Assembly: GCA_964017045.1 (NCBI GenBank)
Contig: OZ024799.1
Coordinates: 35,159,736-35,223,735 of the forward strand
Direction: 5' to 3'
Length of the DNA: 64,000 bases
DNA from: Omphiscola glabra
Taxonomy: Eukaryota > Mollusca > Gastropoda > Lymnaeidae
The position numbers and the translations under genes were made by a program. Below, piece after piece: positions 1-10,190 of this stretch (within the stretch, counting starts at the first letter, position 1; each line of letters opens with the position of its first letter). Below the pieces are notes generated by a model that did no database searches, was not told the origin of the DNA, and saw only the letters and a program-made list of their open reading frames with translations.

Positions 1-290
1 AGAGTAAGAGGTGAATTCGGCAATTCCTTTTTTTTTTTTTTGGTAAACATTTTGATACATTTATTATAGTTTGTTTTTAATGGCGCTATTGAGGGTTTGG
101 GTTATGTTTGTACACAAGTCATGTAATTTTAAGTTATTTATTTCAAATGTTACTGGACAACTGTTGATCTACTTTTGTACCATTATTGGAAATTAATTAA
201 TACATAGTGCGGGAAATCTGATAATGGTACGGATACTATAAAGCTATTACATTACATAGATGGAAATTGCGTAATCAGGGTATAGTAGTT
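1..290. other. AT-rich DNA, nothing recognised
   Basis: I see no coding, RNA or repeat signal in this stretch beyond a short T-run near position 30. Confidence 0.5.
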
Positions 291-317
291 TTTCCACTTA
301 GCCTCATAGTGTTTAAA

Positions 318-505
318 GATTCTACCCTCTCTCCATGTCTCTCTTCCTCTCCACCTCTCCCACTCCCTTCTCTCACCCTCTCCTTCTTCCCCCTATCTCT
401 ACTTCTCTCTTCTTTCTTCGCTCTTTACCCTCTCCCTCCCTCCATATATGTCTCTCTCACTCTCTCTGCGCCTCACTCTCTATCATTCTGTCTCTACCTA
501 AGTTA
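318..505. repeat. CT-rich low-complexity tract
   Basis: Imperfect CTCT/CCTCTC runs dominate. The 119-residue open frame across it is Ser/Leu/Pro-rich and explained by composition, so it is not called as a gene. The following 430 bases (505-935) hold only AT-rich sequence. Confidence 0.75.
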
Positions 506-934
506 TGACGCATTTTTGAATAGTAGCACACCTCTGATCTTTCTTCACACATTTGGGATCTTGTTGATAATTACTGTATTCCACTTTCTTCTCTTCGACC
601 TCATCCTATTTGCAAATTTAAAATAATTTAACAACCCCTAAACACAAAGTTTTTCGTATACATCGTTTAAATATATTTTGTTTGCATTTATGTAATTGTA
701 AGTGGCTTATCATTCATTAAGAAGCGGCTATGTAAATGGGTAAACATCTGGCGAAAGCACATTTCATATTTCCTTAATTTTTTCCAGTCATAAATTTAAT
801 TTTTTTTTGTTGCATACCCAAATGCGTCACAAATGCAAAGCACGTAGCAACAGCTACACAATTAATCTACACACCAAAAACAGGCAACCATTGAACAAAT
901 TATATTATATTCATGTTCCCTAAATTAAAGCATT

Positions 935-1100
935 TAGAACGTGTTTTGTGGGGTTTGAGGCTGAAAATGTGCTAAGTTTCATTAAATAGGATGACGGGAA
1001 GTGGGTCAAAAAAAACGAAGTTAATATAAAAGATTTAAAAAATGCAGTAGCTATAAACATTCTTAGCTGGTTTCGACTTTTGTAAATTTTTAAATCTATT
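935..1100 (-). repeat. Dispersed repeat family Q, degenerate partial copy
   Basis: The stretch carries the family signatures gctaagtttcat, gacgggaagtgggtc and cgaagttaat. These also occur near 28.6 and 29.0 kb and, on the other strand, near 4.65 and 6.8 kb. It is a decayed fragment and its class is unknown. Confidence 0.5.
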
Positions 1101-2000
1101 TTTCCGTACACGTGATTGAGAGCTAATGAGGAAGTTTAAATCAAAAGAAGGACAATAAGATGTGAACGTAATGGCCAAGGGCCTTCCTCAGCAAAGAGAA
1201 CAAATGAAATTACAACAAGAAACAGAACAAAGTTAAAAACTTAAGTCATCACATTTTTGTTGCTGGAAGTAGGATTTTTCAAAAGAAGGATTATAGGACG
1301 TGAGAGAAGGTAAGTACTTTAAAAGGAAAAAATAAGGTCTAGAATCGTAACGGAAAAGCATGCTTTAGAGATAAATAAAATATAAGAAAAATGCAATGTA
1401 GTGAAATTGAGAATAAGTAGAAAAAGAGTATTTTATTAATTCTAAATGGTGATACTGTGCCGAAAAGCTGGATACATTTATTTCCCATTTTAACTCTCTC
1501 TGGTGTGTTGGTACAGAAAGTTATTGCCGTGATGGAAAAAACTAAAGCACCTTTATGATTTTCTCCTCTTGGAGACTTGTGAAGAGACTTGGGAAGTTAC
1601 CTTATTCTATATCTCGAAGATGCTCAGTGAATAATCTTGCTAATTGTCCCGTCTTTTGATTGATTCAAGCTTCCACATAGCTTGTTCTACTATTTCCTTC
1701 GTTGACGAAGGCTTTTTTGCCAACACGTTCGTTATTTTTTTTAATTGTCCAGTTTTCAATTTTTCCCATACTTTGTCACACTTAATTACTTACCATCTGA
1801 GCCACGGTTTCCTATCTAGACTTTTACCCTTTAAACATCCTTAAAATATTATTATAGAGAATTCTTCTCAATTTGTTGGAGCGAATTTATTGTAAACATT
1901 TCATCACCACGCACTTCAGGTATGATTAGATGAAAACTGCCACACAAAAAAAAATATATTATTCGTTACATTTATGACGTCACTTATGTAGAGAGCACGT
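1101..2000. other. AT-rich intergenic DNA
   Basis: No supported gene. The 66-residue frame starting at 1644 has no recognisable domain and AT-rich composition, so it is not called. Confidence 0.4.
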
Positions 2001-2018
2001 TCCCATAACTACGATATT

Positions 2019-2230
2019 CTCTCTTTCTTTCTCTCTCTCTTTCCCCTGTCTCCCTCCTCTCTCTTTCTCCTGTCTCTCTAATCTTGCTATCTCCATCCAG
2101 TTTTTCTATCCCTTTCTTTCGCTCACCCTTTTACTCTCTCTCCCCATTCTCAGTCTATCTTCCGTATCTCTCTCTGTATCTCTCCAGCACCCCCCTTCTG
2201 TCTCTCTATCTCTCTTTCTCTCTGACTACG
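2019..2230. repeat. CT-rich low-complexity tract
   Basis: TCTCTCT/CCTCTC runs with interruptions, of the same kind as at 318-505. The following 300 bases are AT-rich without features. Confidence 0.75.
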
Positions 2231-2539
2231 CCACTGTGTTAATGTTTTATTTATTTTTTTTATCTTTATCTACTGTTTATATTAGTTTTATATTTAAAAA
2301 ATGTTGCTGTGTTCGTATTATGTCCGCCGACTGAATGTCGAACAGGACTGTTTGTTTACTTTGTGGAGCTTGACTTTCACGCTTCACTGCGGATTTGTAC
2401 TCTTACCTTCTTAGAGTGAACTTTGTATATCTTAAGATGAAAGCTGACCCTGATACATATATGTTATTACAAATCTCATTTCAGTAGAGTATCTAATTGA
2501 TTCCTCGGTGGTTCGGGTAAGAATTGTATTTTTTTTCCA

Positions 2540-3125
2540 AACAACCGAATACTCCGACGTAAAGGCTGCGGCAAGAGCGACCTTCACTGGTTAGGTCATA
2601 TAAGGAGAAGTGATAAAGACTCTGTTCCAAAGGATATGCTGCACATAGACTTGGCTGATGGGACAAAACTTATGGAACGGCCGCAGCTGCGATTTTAGGG
2701 CGCTTGCAAAAAAAAAAAGGAGGGAAGCCAACAGAGAAATCAACGCATGGAAGATCATCGCCGAGAACCGTTCCAGCATGCGACCAGAAGTGTAATAAGG
2801 AGTCAAAAAGGCAGACGATGTGAGAAACTAAAAAAAAAAACACTCGCAACAAAAGAGTATTACGGAAGGTCAAATTTAACCAGGGGTCAAGGTTCTCCTG
2901 TGAGAAAAGCGGCCTCATAAGCCATTTGATCAAGTGCCAATAGCTACTTCTTCTTCTATATATTAAGGGCCCACGATCAATTTATTGATCATTATGGCTC
3001 CTATGAATGTTGATGGGATTTGCAATGTTTCTGTGCCTGGTGTTGATGAGGATATTTCACTGGTTACAAGAGTAACTGCGTGAGGGTATCAACGTCTTGC
3101 TAAGACGGAATGATGCCATATCTAT
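2540..3125 (+). mobile_element. Non-LTR retrotransposon (LINE) 3' remnant
   Basis: Reading plus-strand frames around 2565-2640 gives a HWLGHIRRSDKDSVPKDML segment. It matches the C-terminal region of LINE reverse-transcriptase ORFs; the same WLGH(V/I)(K/R)RM region is seen at 43.15 kb. Stops and frameshifts follow. A 3' end near 3105-3125 reads acggaatgatgccata, close to the 3' ends of the LINE copies at 43.57 kb and 16.5 kb, which suggests one family with a shared 3' terminus. The copy is strongly 5'-truncated, internally rearranged and inactive. Confidence 0.6.
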
Positions 3126-3436
3126 AGATAGTTTAGGTGCTTTGTTGTACAGTGTATTAACCGTAACACACGGTGTTTCAAGTCACACGAATGAAAAAAA
3201 AACGATGGGAATTGTTATATATTTTTCAGAGCACAGAGATCATCTCTAAAATCAGATCAATCACATGGGCGTGCACTCTGTGTTTTAATAATCAAAATTG
3301 CCGAATGCATCATTCCAGTTTGATATATAAGGTGCGTATCTAGATACTACCTGGATTGTGCGACAGGGATATATATTGTTTTCCTACCAATTGCCCGATG
3401 TCATTCGCACGAAATAAAAATAAGTTAAAAAGACAG

Positions 3437-3625
3437 GGGCCGTTCGTAGATCCGGCCGTTGGATTGATCTGTTTCGGAACATGGCCCTTCGTAGATCCGG
3501 CCGTTGGATTGATCTGTTTCGGAACATGGCCCTTCGTAGAACCGGCCTTTGGATTGATCTTTTTCGGAACATGGACCTTCGTAGAACCGGTCTTTGGATT
3601 GATCTGTTTCGGAACATGGCCGCGG
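3437..3625. repeat. 45-bp tandem repeat, about 4 copies
   Basis: The unit begins ttcgtagatccggccgttgg and includes ctgtttcggaacatggccc; copies start near 3443, 3488, 3533 and 3578. Because 45 is a multiple of three, frames on both strands stay open and encode 15-residue repeats. I regard these frames as shadows of the array. Bases 3126-3436 and 3626-4080 hold no supported gene. Confidence 0.9.
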
Positions 3626-4084
3626 CTGTTTTCTTAATATTTATATATTTTAAACCAATCAAAAACAACAAAGTTAGTCTTTACGTGATGTCTCGGATTA
3701 TTAAATAGCTTATCACAAGGTTAATGGTCTCAAAATTTCCTTCTTTCCAACGTTGGTTTGAGTCCGGTTATTATTCTCATGAACACTCTGTCTTTGTAAA
3801 ATTCCTTTGCCAGAAATTGCTACCAAAATTCAGTTTAAAAAAAATCTTTGTCACATGATCTGTTGAGAAATGGATATTGTTCCTATATTAAGAGACACAT
3901 TTTGCTGAATTTTAACATTGAAATATTATTTCAAAAAAAAAAAAAAAAAGAAGCAAAATACAGTTTTCTTGAACAACCCTTCAAAAACGAATTATTTTAT
4001 TTACGTTCACATCCAGCTTTCACCGTGTTGTAAAATAGAGACGAAATGCTATTCCTGTCATCAAATGTCAGCAGTTCTTTTGTA

Positions 4085-4365
4085 TAAGCGTGTAAGTGTC
4101 TGCGATTATATACAATTATTTCCTGAAAGTGTCTGCGATTATATACAATTATTTCCTGAAAGTGTCTACGATTATATACAATTATTTCCCGCTTTTCTCA
4201 CAGGAGAACCTTGGCCCCTGGTTAAATTTGACCTTCCGTAATACTCTTTTGTTGCAAGTGTTTTGTTTTTTTAGTTTCTCGCATACAATTATTTCCTGAA
4301 AGTGTCTGCGATTATATAAAATTATTTCCTGAAAGTGTCTGCGATTATATACAATTATTTCCTGT
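4085..4365. repeat. 33-bp tandem repeat interrupted by an insertion
   Basis: Units containing gtctgcgattatatacaatt start at 4098, 4131 and 4164, then resume from about 4286 to 4360 after a foreign segment. Open frames across it are repeat-derived. Confidence 0.85.
4189..4283 (-). repeat. Inverted copy of the 2823-2915 segment inside the 33-bp array
   Basis: The reverse complement of this segment matches bases about 2823-2915 of the LINE-associated repeat: ttctcctgtgagaaaagcgg, the ggtcaaatttaaccaggggt block, and the interrupted A-run with cactcgcaacaaaagag. Its position inside the array dates its arrival after the array formed. Confidence 0.75.
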
Positions 4366-4599
4366 AAACCATTTGTATTCGTAAGGTCGTGCTCGCTCAC
4401 TTTTATCTAACAGCTAAGAACGATAACTCTTAAGTTGACGCCGCTTGTTCCTACTTCATGTGTGCAGCGCAATGTCGCCAAAAATTAGTGTAATTGCTGA
4501 CGTAGGTGTTAATCTCAGCATATAATTAATGCCGTGGAACGTCGAGTCAAGACGTCGTTGGCTTCTCTTTTTAACTTCACTTTTGTGTGATTAGGGAAA

Positions 4600-4975
4600 A
4601 AAAACAACAACATCGGACGGCTAATTGACCCACTTCCCGTCAACCTATCGAGATGAGACTTGGCACAAAGACCTGTTGTCGACGACAACACGTTCTATCA
4701 AATTTTCCGCCCCACCCCCCAACCACAACATCCAAAAAAATCAGTGTTTCCTATGTTTCAAGTGGAAGATGAAGAGAATATGATGACACTGATTTCGCGA
4801 TATAAAATTTCCGATAACTGCACTTCGTGAGATTCTTTTTAAAAAAAATATCGCAAGTGCGTTTGGTGCGTGAGATTTTCTTTTGTTTGCCTAAATAAAT
4901 TGGTGAAATAAATCTGCGGGTTAAAAGTGGGTTAGGACAATAGAATAATGAAATAAAATAAAATATAAAAAAAAA
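4600..4975 (+). repeat. Dispersed repeat family Q, copy 1
   Basis: Shares blocks with 6760-7115 and, inverted, 28296-28675. The blocks are cggacggctaatt, gagacttggcac, cgacgacaacac, a region with tgagattctt, and taaatctgcgggttaaaagt followed by aggacaatagaat. The order is the same in all three. No coding potential or tRNA-like promoter was recognised, so the class is unassigned. Confidence 0.75.
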
Positions 4976-5251
4976 TGCATGCAAAGGATTTATACGAGAA
5001 ACTTTGTTAGGTATTTTGTTGTTCTACAACATAGAATATAAAACCCACCCTTAAAAATACTTAACAAATTACATAACACAAGTTTCGCCACATAGACAGT
5101 TGCCTTTTTTTATATCTGATTTTTTAAAGGGCTAAATGAATTAAGAAAACAATATGGATGATAAAGGTAGCAAAATGTTTTTCAAAAACGTGTTTGATTA
5201 AATTTAGAAAATGATCAAATTTGGCGGAAACTTGAGTCGGAAATGCTGAAG

Positions 5252-5545
5252 TAGACCACTGACGCAATGTTATCTTAAGGTTTGGCCAGCTGTAAAACAT
5301 GAGTCATTATACTTCTAGACTCCACACACCGACTGACGGGTCTAAAATAGACCACTGACGTAACGTTATCTTAAGGTTTGGCCAGCTGTAAAACATGAGT
5401 CATTATACTTCTAGACTCCACACACCGACTGACGGGTCTAAAATAGACCACTGACGCAATGTTATCTTAAGGTTTGGCCAGCTGTAAAACATGAGTCATT
5501 ATACTTCTAAACTCTACACACCGACAGACGGGTCTAAAATAGACC
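5252..5545. repeat. 96-bp tandem repeat, 3 copies
   Basis: tagaccactgacg recurs at 5252, 5348 and 5444, and tagacc again at 5540, so the period is exactly 96. Copies differ at only a few bases, so the array is young or homogenised. Confidence 0.95.
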
Positions 5546-5829
5546 TCTTCACGGTATCAAACCAATATCAGCATAATTTATATTGTAAAAAAAGAGATGT
5601 CTTTACGTGTTGTGAACACGTCACGAGTCGAGCAATGGAGTCGTAAGAGCTTAAGACGCCCGGGGCTTTCCTTGTTTTTGCCGCCCCTATTAAAGAAAAC
5701 CACAATGCATACGGAACACGCTTAAAAAAATGCAAAATTAAGAAGATTTAGTAGATCGAAAATGCCACTCCAAATTAAGGCCCATGTTGGTTCCGGATAG
5801 AACATTTTACGGGTGCCATTTTCTTTTTA
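5546..5829. other. Intergenic DNA
   Basis: No gene or repeat recognised. Confidence 0.4.
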
Positions 5830-5960
5830 CTGCAAAACGACGCATGTCTCACGTGCGCGGAAGCTTTCAGGGCACAAAAACTGGACTGGCAGGCCACCTG
5901 CATACTCACCGTGTAATACAGCCTCAATAATCTTCGCAGGCGAAGGACAAACAACAAAAA
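5830..5960 (+). mobile_element. LINE 3' end fragment (zinc-finger-like C-terminus)
   Basis: The reading gcatgtctcacgtgcgcgga...ggcaggccacctgcatactcac is a decayed form of the Cys2His2-like tail seen at the end of the LINE copy at 62.16-62.25 kb (cccacgtgcgggaaagcttt...gtcacctgcgtactcgccg). Both are followed by tcttcgcaggcgaag/ttcgcatgcgaag. Only the last part of the element is present. Confidence 0.6.
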
Positions 5961-6759
5961 ATGAAAAGATACCGTGAAAATGCTATTTTTTACGTCAGTA
6001 CCGCCATTTCTTCCGTCTTTTATTCCGAACAAAGTTAAAGAAGTACTGGGAGAAGAGGTAAGTATACGTTTGTCATAAAAAATACACGAAAGTTTCATGG
6101 TCAGAAAAGCCTTGTATTATTATAAGAACGAAATATTTGCCCCAAGTCCCTACACACTAGTAGATTTTATTCGTGAAATCTAGGATAACTCGTGAGACGA
6201 CGTTCAGCCATTGTCTTTTTATACACCATTGAACTATTGATGAATCAGCTGTGAGCTATTGATTCCATCTGAAGTATTTTTGATCCCGGGATAAAGATTG
6301 TCTCGTTATTAGGACACAATAGTGCATGGAGGTGCATTGGCGCGCGTTGGAATTTGTAAACTCATATCATAATTTATTCACAACATGAACAGTTAGGTAC
6401 CAATGCCATTGAGATTGATTACCGATAGCGAATGGCCTGTTCTATAGAGATGGGGGAGAATATAACGCACTATTTCTTTAATGACACTCATGCTGGGGAT
6501 TCAATGACCCGTATGTAAGGAAACTGTTTGTGCGTCTCTTTTGGCAACCATTACAATGAATATTTTGAAATAGTATAAATAACAGCTCGATGCGTGCTTA
6601 AAGTAATGATTACATAAAGCAATGCGCGAAATACGATCTGGAAAGATATTAATAACTTGACACATCTCCAGGATTCATTGGCAAAATAACTTAAAACGAA
6701 GAGAATTTATTGTTTTGATCAAACACTTTTTTATGTTAAAAAATCCTTTATCTTTACTT
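5961..6759. other. AT-rich intergenic DNA
   Basis: No supported gene, RNA or repeat. Confidence 0.4.
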
Positions 6760-6769
6760 TGCTTTTGTG

Positions 6770-7112
6770 CATTTTCGGACGGCTAATTAACGCACTTGCC
6801 ATCGATCTATCGCGCTGAAACTTGGCACGTAGACTCGTTGCCGATGATGACACATTCTATCAACTTTCAGCCCCATACCCCCACGCACAGCTCAAAAATC
6901 ATTTTTTTTCTTGTTTTTCGAGAGGGAGATAAAGGAAATATGAAGCTACACATTTCAATGAAATACAATTCCCCATAACTGCGCTAAATGAGATTCTTGA
7001 AAAACAAAAAATCGCCTTTGCGTTTTGTGCTTAACATTTTTTTTTATTTTTCTGAAATAATTTGTTGAATAAATCTGCGATGTAAAAGCGGGTAGGACAT
7101 TAGAAAATTAAT
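6770..7112 (+). repeat. Dispersed repeat family Q, copy 2
   Basis: Same block order as copy 1 at 4600-4975: cggacggctaatt, ctgaaacttggcac, gatgatgacacattctatc, tgagattcttg, taaatctgcgatgtaaaagc, aggacattagaa. The small open frame from 6796 lies in the repeat and is not called. Confidence 0.75.
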
Positions 7113-7867
7113 GTAAAAAAAAAATCAAATAAATGATTTATACGAGAAGCTTTGTTTTATGGGGTTGTTAAATGAAATCTATTATAAATAACACCAAAAA
7201 CAATAGCCGTACCGTCATGTTTCTTCAAATCCTAATAAAGTCGTTTTGCTTAAAAGTTTTGGTTAATTATGTAGCACTTTTTAGACGCACTACTTTTCTC
7301 AGAACCTGAAAGTTGATCATTTGTACAAGAGGTCAAACATCTGTAAGATTTAAAAAAATCACTCTTTTTATGACTTCCTCTTTGGAGTTTTTATGATGAT
7401 TCAAAAATAGAAAAAAATCCAATTTATCTCCAAGGCTCCGGTCAGCTGACTACCCAGATAGAAACCGTGTCCAGGAAAGTAATGCTTCTATCTCATATCC
7501 GGTATTTGATTTAAATTAGTTTATTTTCCCGCTTAAAAAAATTTAAAACTCTTCTCTAATTCAAATCAAGCAAGCTCTAGACTGTTCAATTTTCCCCTTA
7601 AACCTGGACCCTATAACGGACAACAAGCCGATGCCATCGCATTTATATAGCCTCTGTTTGACCCACCCTGCTACATCACTTTTCAATACAAGTTAACTCA
7701 ATTAATTTATTTTTAAAAAAATCCGGACTTCTTCAGATGTTACATCATTAATTAGAGACTGCACCGCCTCATAGGCGTATCCATTAAGGTATGTAACACT
7801 TGGTTATGTTAGCGTCATTGCTGTTATGGGCATTGTTTTGTCAGGAAACAGGAAGTTGGCCTTAAAT
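7113..7867. other. AT-rich intergenic DNA
   Basis: Nothing recognised apart from the left target-site duplication (7860-7867) of the next element. Confidence 0.4.
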
Positions 7868-8057
7868 CGGCGGTTCTCAATCTGGGGGGGGGGGGGGGTC
7901 GAATGACTCTTTCACTGGGGTCGCGTAAGACCATCGGAAAACACATATACCCTACAGTTATAAGAGTAGCAATGAAAATAATTTTGTGTTTGGGGGTCGC
8001 CACAACTTGAGGAACTGTATTAGAGGGTCGCGGCATTAGGAAGGTTGAGAACCACTG
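7868..8057 (-). mobile_element. SPIN-like hAT MITE, copy 1
   Basis: The 190-bp element has terminal inverted repeats of the cggttctcaa/ttgagaaccactg type. Its interior contains gtaagaccatcggaaaacac, gggtcgccacaac and aggaactgtatta. It is flanked on both sides by a perfect 8-bp target-site duplication, CCTTAAAT (7860-7867 and 8058-8065), the duplication length of hAT transposases. The interior and ends closely resemble what I know of the non-autonomous SPIN/URR1 hAT-Charlie elements of vertebrates. There is no transposase gene. A G-run near 7885-7898 is probably a later expansion. Strand is arbitrary relative to the other two copies. Confidence 0.9.
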
Positions 8058-8637
8058 CCTTAAATAGAACACCACTTCATCAATGGGCAGCTAAAAATAA
8101 ATCAATATGGGTTTACCAGAAATACAAATCGCCAATCACGCAGATACTAAATTAAAAGTAGAATGTGAAATAGAGTTTAGAGGAACAGTGTTAAAACTTA
8201 ATAAAACTAGAGGGTCTTAATAATTTAAATAGAGTCGCGAAAGTAAAAAAATGTATGTGTGTATGAGAACATATTTATAAATTTAAGACGAGGGGCGCAG
8301 ACATAATTTAATTAATTTTTTTATATTTTGTTAAGGTGTCACAATGTTCATTTTAGCATGGGGTGCCCTGATACAAATTTCGGAAACTCTGGCCTAGAAA
8401 GCGTACGACTAGAAAAAAATAAAATGTGAAGGTACGTACAATATGGATGAGAGATGAAGTGGAAATTTTTGTCAAATGAGGCGTTTCATTCGGAAACTGT
8501 GTGTGTGTGTGTGTGTGTTGATGGGAGAGTGAAAGAAAACAAACTCGTTGATCTTTCATAGGACAATCAAGTCTCCAGATGCATGCGGCGGATTTGAAGC
8601 AAGTAACGAGAATGTCACGTGTCATTTTAGGACACGA
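8058..8637. other. AT-rich DNA with a (GT)n microsatellite
   Basis: A GT dinucleotide run lies at about 8501-8519. No gene is supported. Confidence 0.6.
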
Positions 8638-9545
8638 TCTCTTAATGAGGAACTCACGTGCCAGATTGGACCGCATGTTAATGAGGAACTCACGTGCCAG
8701 ATTGGACCGCATATTAAAGAGGAACTCACGTGCCAGATTGGACCGCATATTAAAGAGGAACTCACGTGCCAGATTGGACCGCATATTAAAGAGGAACTCA
8801 CGTGCTAAAGTAGACCATATATTAATGAATAACTCACGTGCCAGATTGGACCGCATATTAATGAGGAACTCAAGTGCCAGATTGGACCGCATATTAATGA
8901 GGAACTCACGTGCCAGATTGGACCGCATATTAAAGAGGAACTCACGTGCCAGATTGGACCGCATATTAAAGAGGAACTCACGTGCCAGATTGGACCGCAT
9001 ATTAAAGAGGAACTCACGTGCCAGATTGGACCGCATATTAAAGAGGAACTCACGTGATAAAGTAGACCGTATGTTAATGAGGAACTCACGTGCCAGATTG
9101 GACCGCATATTAAAGAGGAACTCACGTGATAAAGTAGACCGTATGTTAATGAGGAACTCACATGCCAGATTGGACCGCATATTAAAGAGGAACTCACGTG
9201 CTAAAGTAGACCGTATGTTAATGAGGAATTCATGTGCTAAAGTAGACCGTATGTTAATGAGGAATTCACGTGCTAAAGTAGACCGTATGTTAATGAGGAA
9301 CTTACATGCTAAATTGGACCGGACATTAATGAGAAACTCACGTGATAAAGTAGACTGTATATTAATGAGGAACTCACGTGCTAAAGTAGACCGTATATTA
9401 ATGAGGAACTCAATTGCTAAAGTAGACCGTATATTAATGAGGAACTCACGTGCTAAAATAGACCGTATGTTAATGAGGAACTCACGTGCTAAAGTAGACC
9501 GTATGTTAATGAGGAACTCACATGCTAAAGTGGACCGTACTCGAG
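8638..9545. repeat. 36-bp tandem array, about 25 copies, rich in CACGTG
   Basis: The unit is close to aatgaggaactcacgtgcca plus gattggaccgcatatt. A second variant has tgctaaagtagaccgtatgtta in place of tgccagattggaccgcatatta. Starts at 8647 and 8683 fix the period at 36. The first two-thirds is mainly the first variant and the last third the second. Since 36 is divisible by three, frames of up to 328 residues stay open on both strands; these are not called as genes. Most units contain the palindrome CACGTG. Confidence 0.95.
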
Positions 9546-9670
9546 GGGAAAGAAGTGTTCATTAAAAAACACAACCAAAAAAAACATACTGTTCAACGAC
9601 CATAAAATGTGGAACAATCTTTAAACGTTGATACGATATCACAATGCTTACAAGTGAACTATTTTTTTGC

Positions 9671-9962
9671 TACAGCCCTTTTATGGCTTTGGCCGGCCTC
9701 ACAACTTCCTTCCACTCAGACCATCCATCCATCCCTATGGCGCTACAGCGCATGTAGGGCTTTGGACTGCCTCACCACTTACTTCCAACCAGATCAGCTA
9801 TCCATCCTTGTGGTGCTACAGCGCTTTTATGGCTTTGGCCTGCCTCACAACTTCCTTCCACTCAGACCATCCATCCATCCCTATGGCGCTACAGCGCATG
9901 TAGGGCTTTGGACTGCCTCACCACTTCCTACCACTGAGACATATCTGATACTTTTCTTTTCA
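9671..9962. repeat. 73-bp tandem repeat, 4 copies in A-B-A-B order
   Basis: tacagc recurs at 9671, 9744, 9817 and 9890. Copies 1 and 3 share ttttatggctttggcc and copies 2 and 4 share catgtagggctttggactgc, so the real recent repeat unit is the 146-bp dimer. Open frames here are incidental. Confidence 0.9.
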
Positions 9963-9974
9963 ATCCAGCTGCTG

Positions 9975-10190
9975 TAGATCTTTTTACCTAAGCCTCGGTC
10001 TGCCTTGGAGCCGTTTGCCAATGGGTTTTTCATGGTCTTCCTCTTCACTCATGTCCTTTTGTATTCTTTTTAAATTTCCAGCCCAGCGTAGCCTGTCCTT
10101 TTTTACTTTTACTACTATTGTGGGAACCTGATACAGACTATACAATTCCTGGTTGTTTCGTATTCCCCATCCACATTCATCCTTTATTAA
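9975..10190 (-). mobile_element. LINE C-terminal coding remnant
   Basis: The minus strand reads a KKDRLRWAGNLKRIQKDM segment, then GKRLQGRPRLR and a stop. This matches the conserved RLRW(A/L)GH-RM and GKR--GRPR stretch near the C-terminus of many LINE reverse-transcriptase proteins. Stops show it is dead. It differs from the 43-kb copy and may be another LINE family. Confidence 0.55.

Noticed and set aside
8353..9565. Long open frames (275 and 328 aa) over the 36-bp array
   Set aside because: Both strands and several frames are open because the unit length is divisible by three; no start context, splice site or non-repetitive domain.
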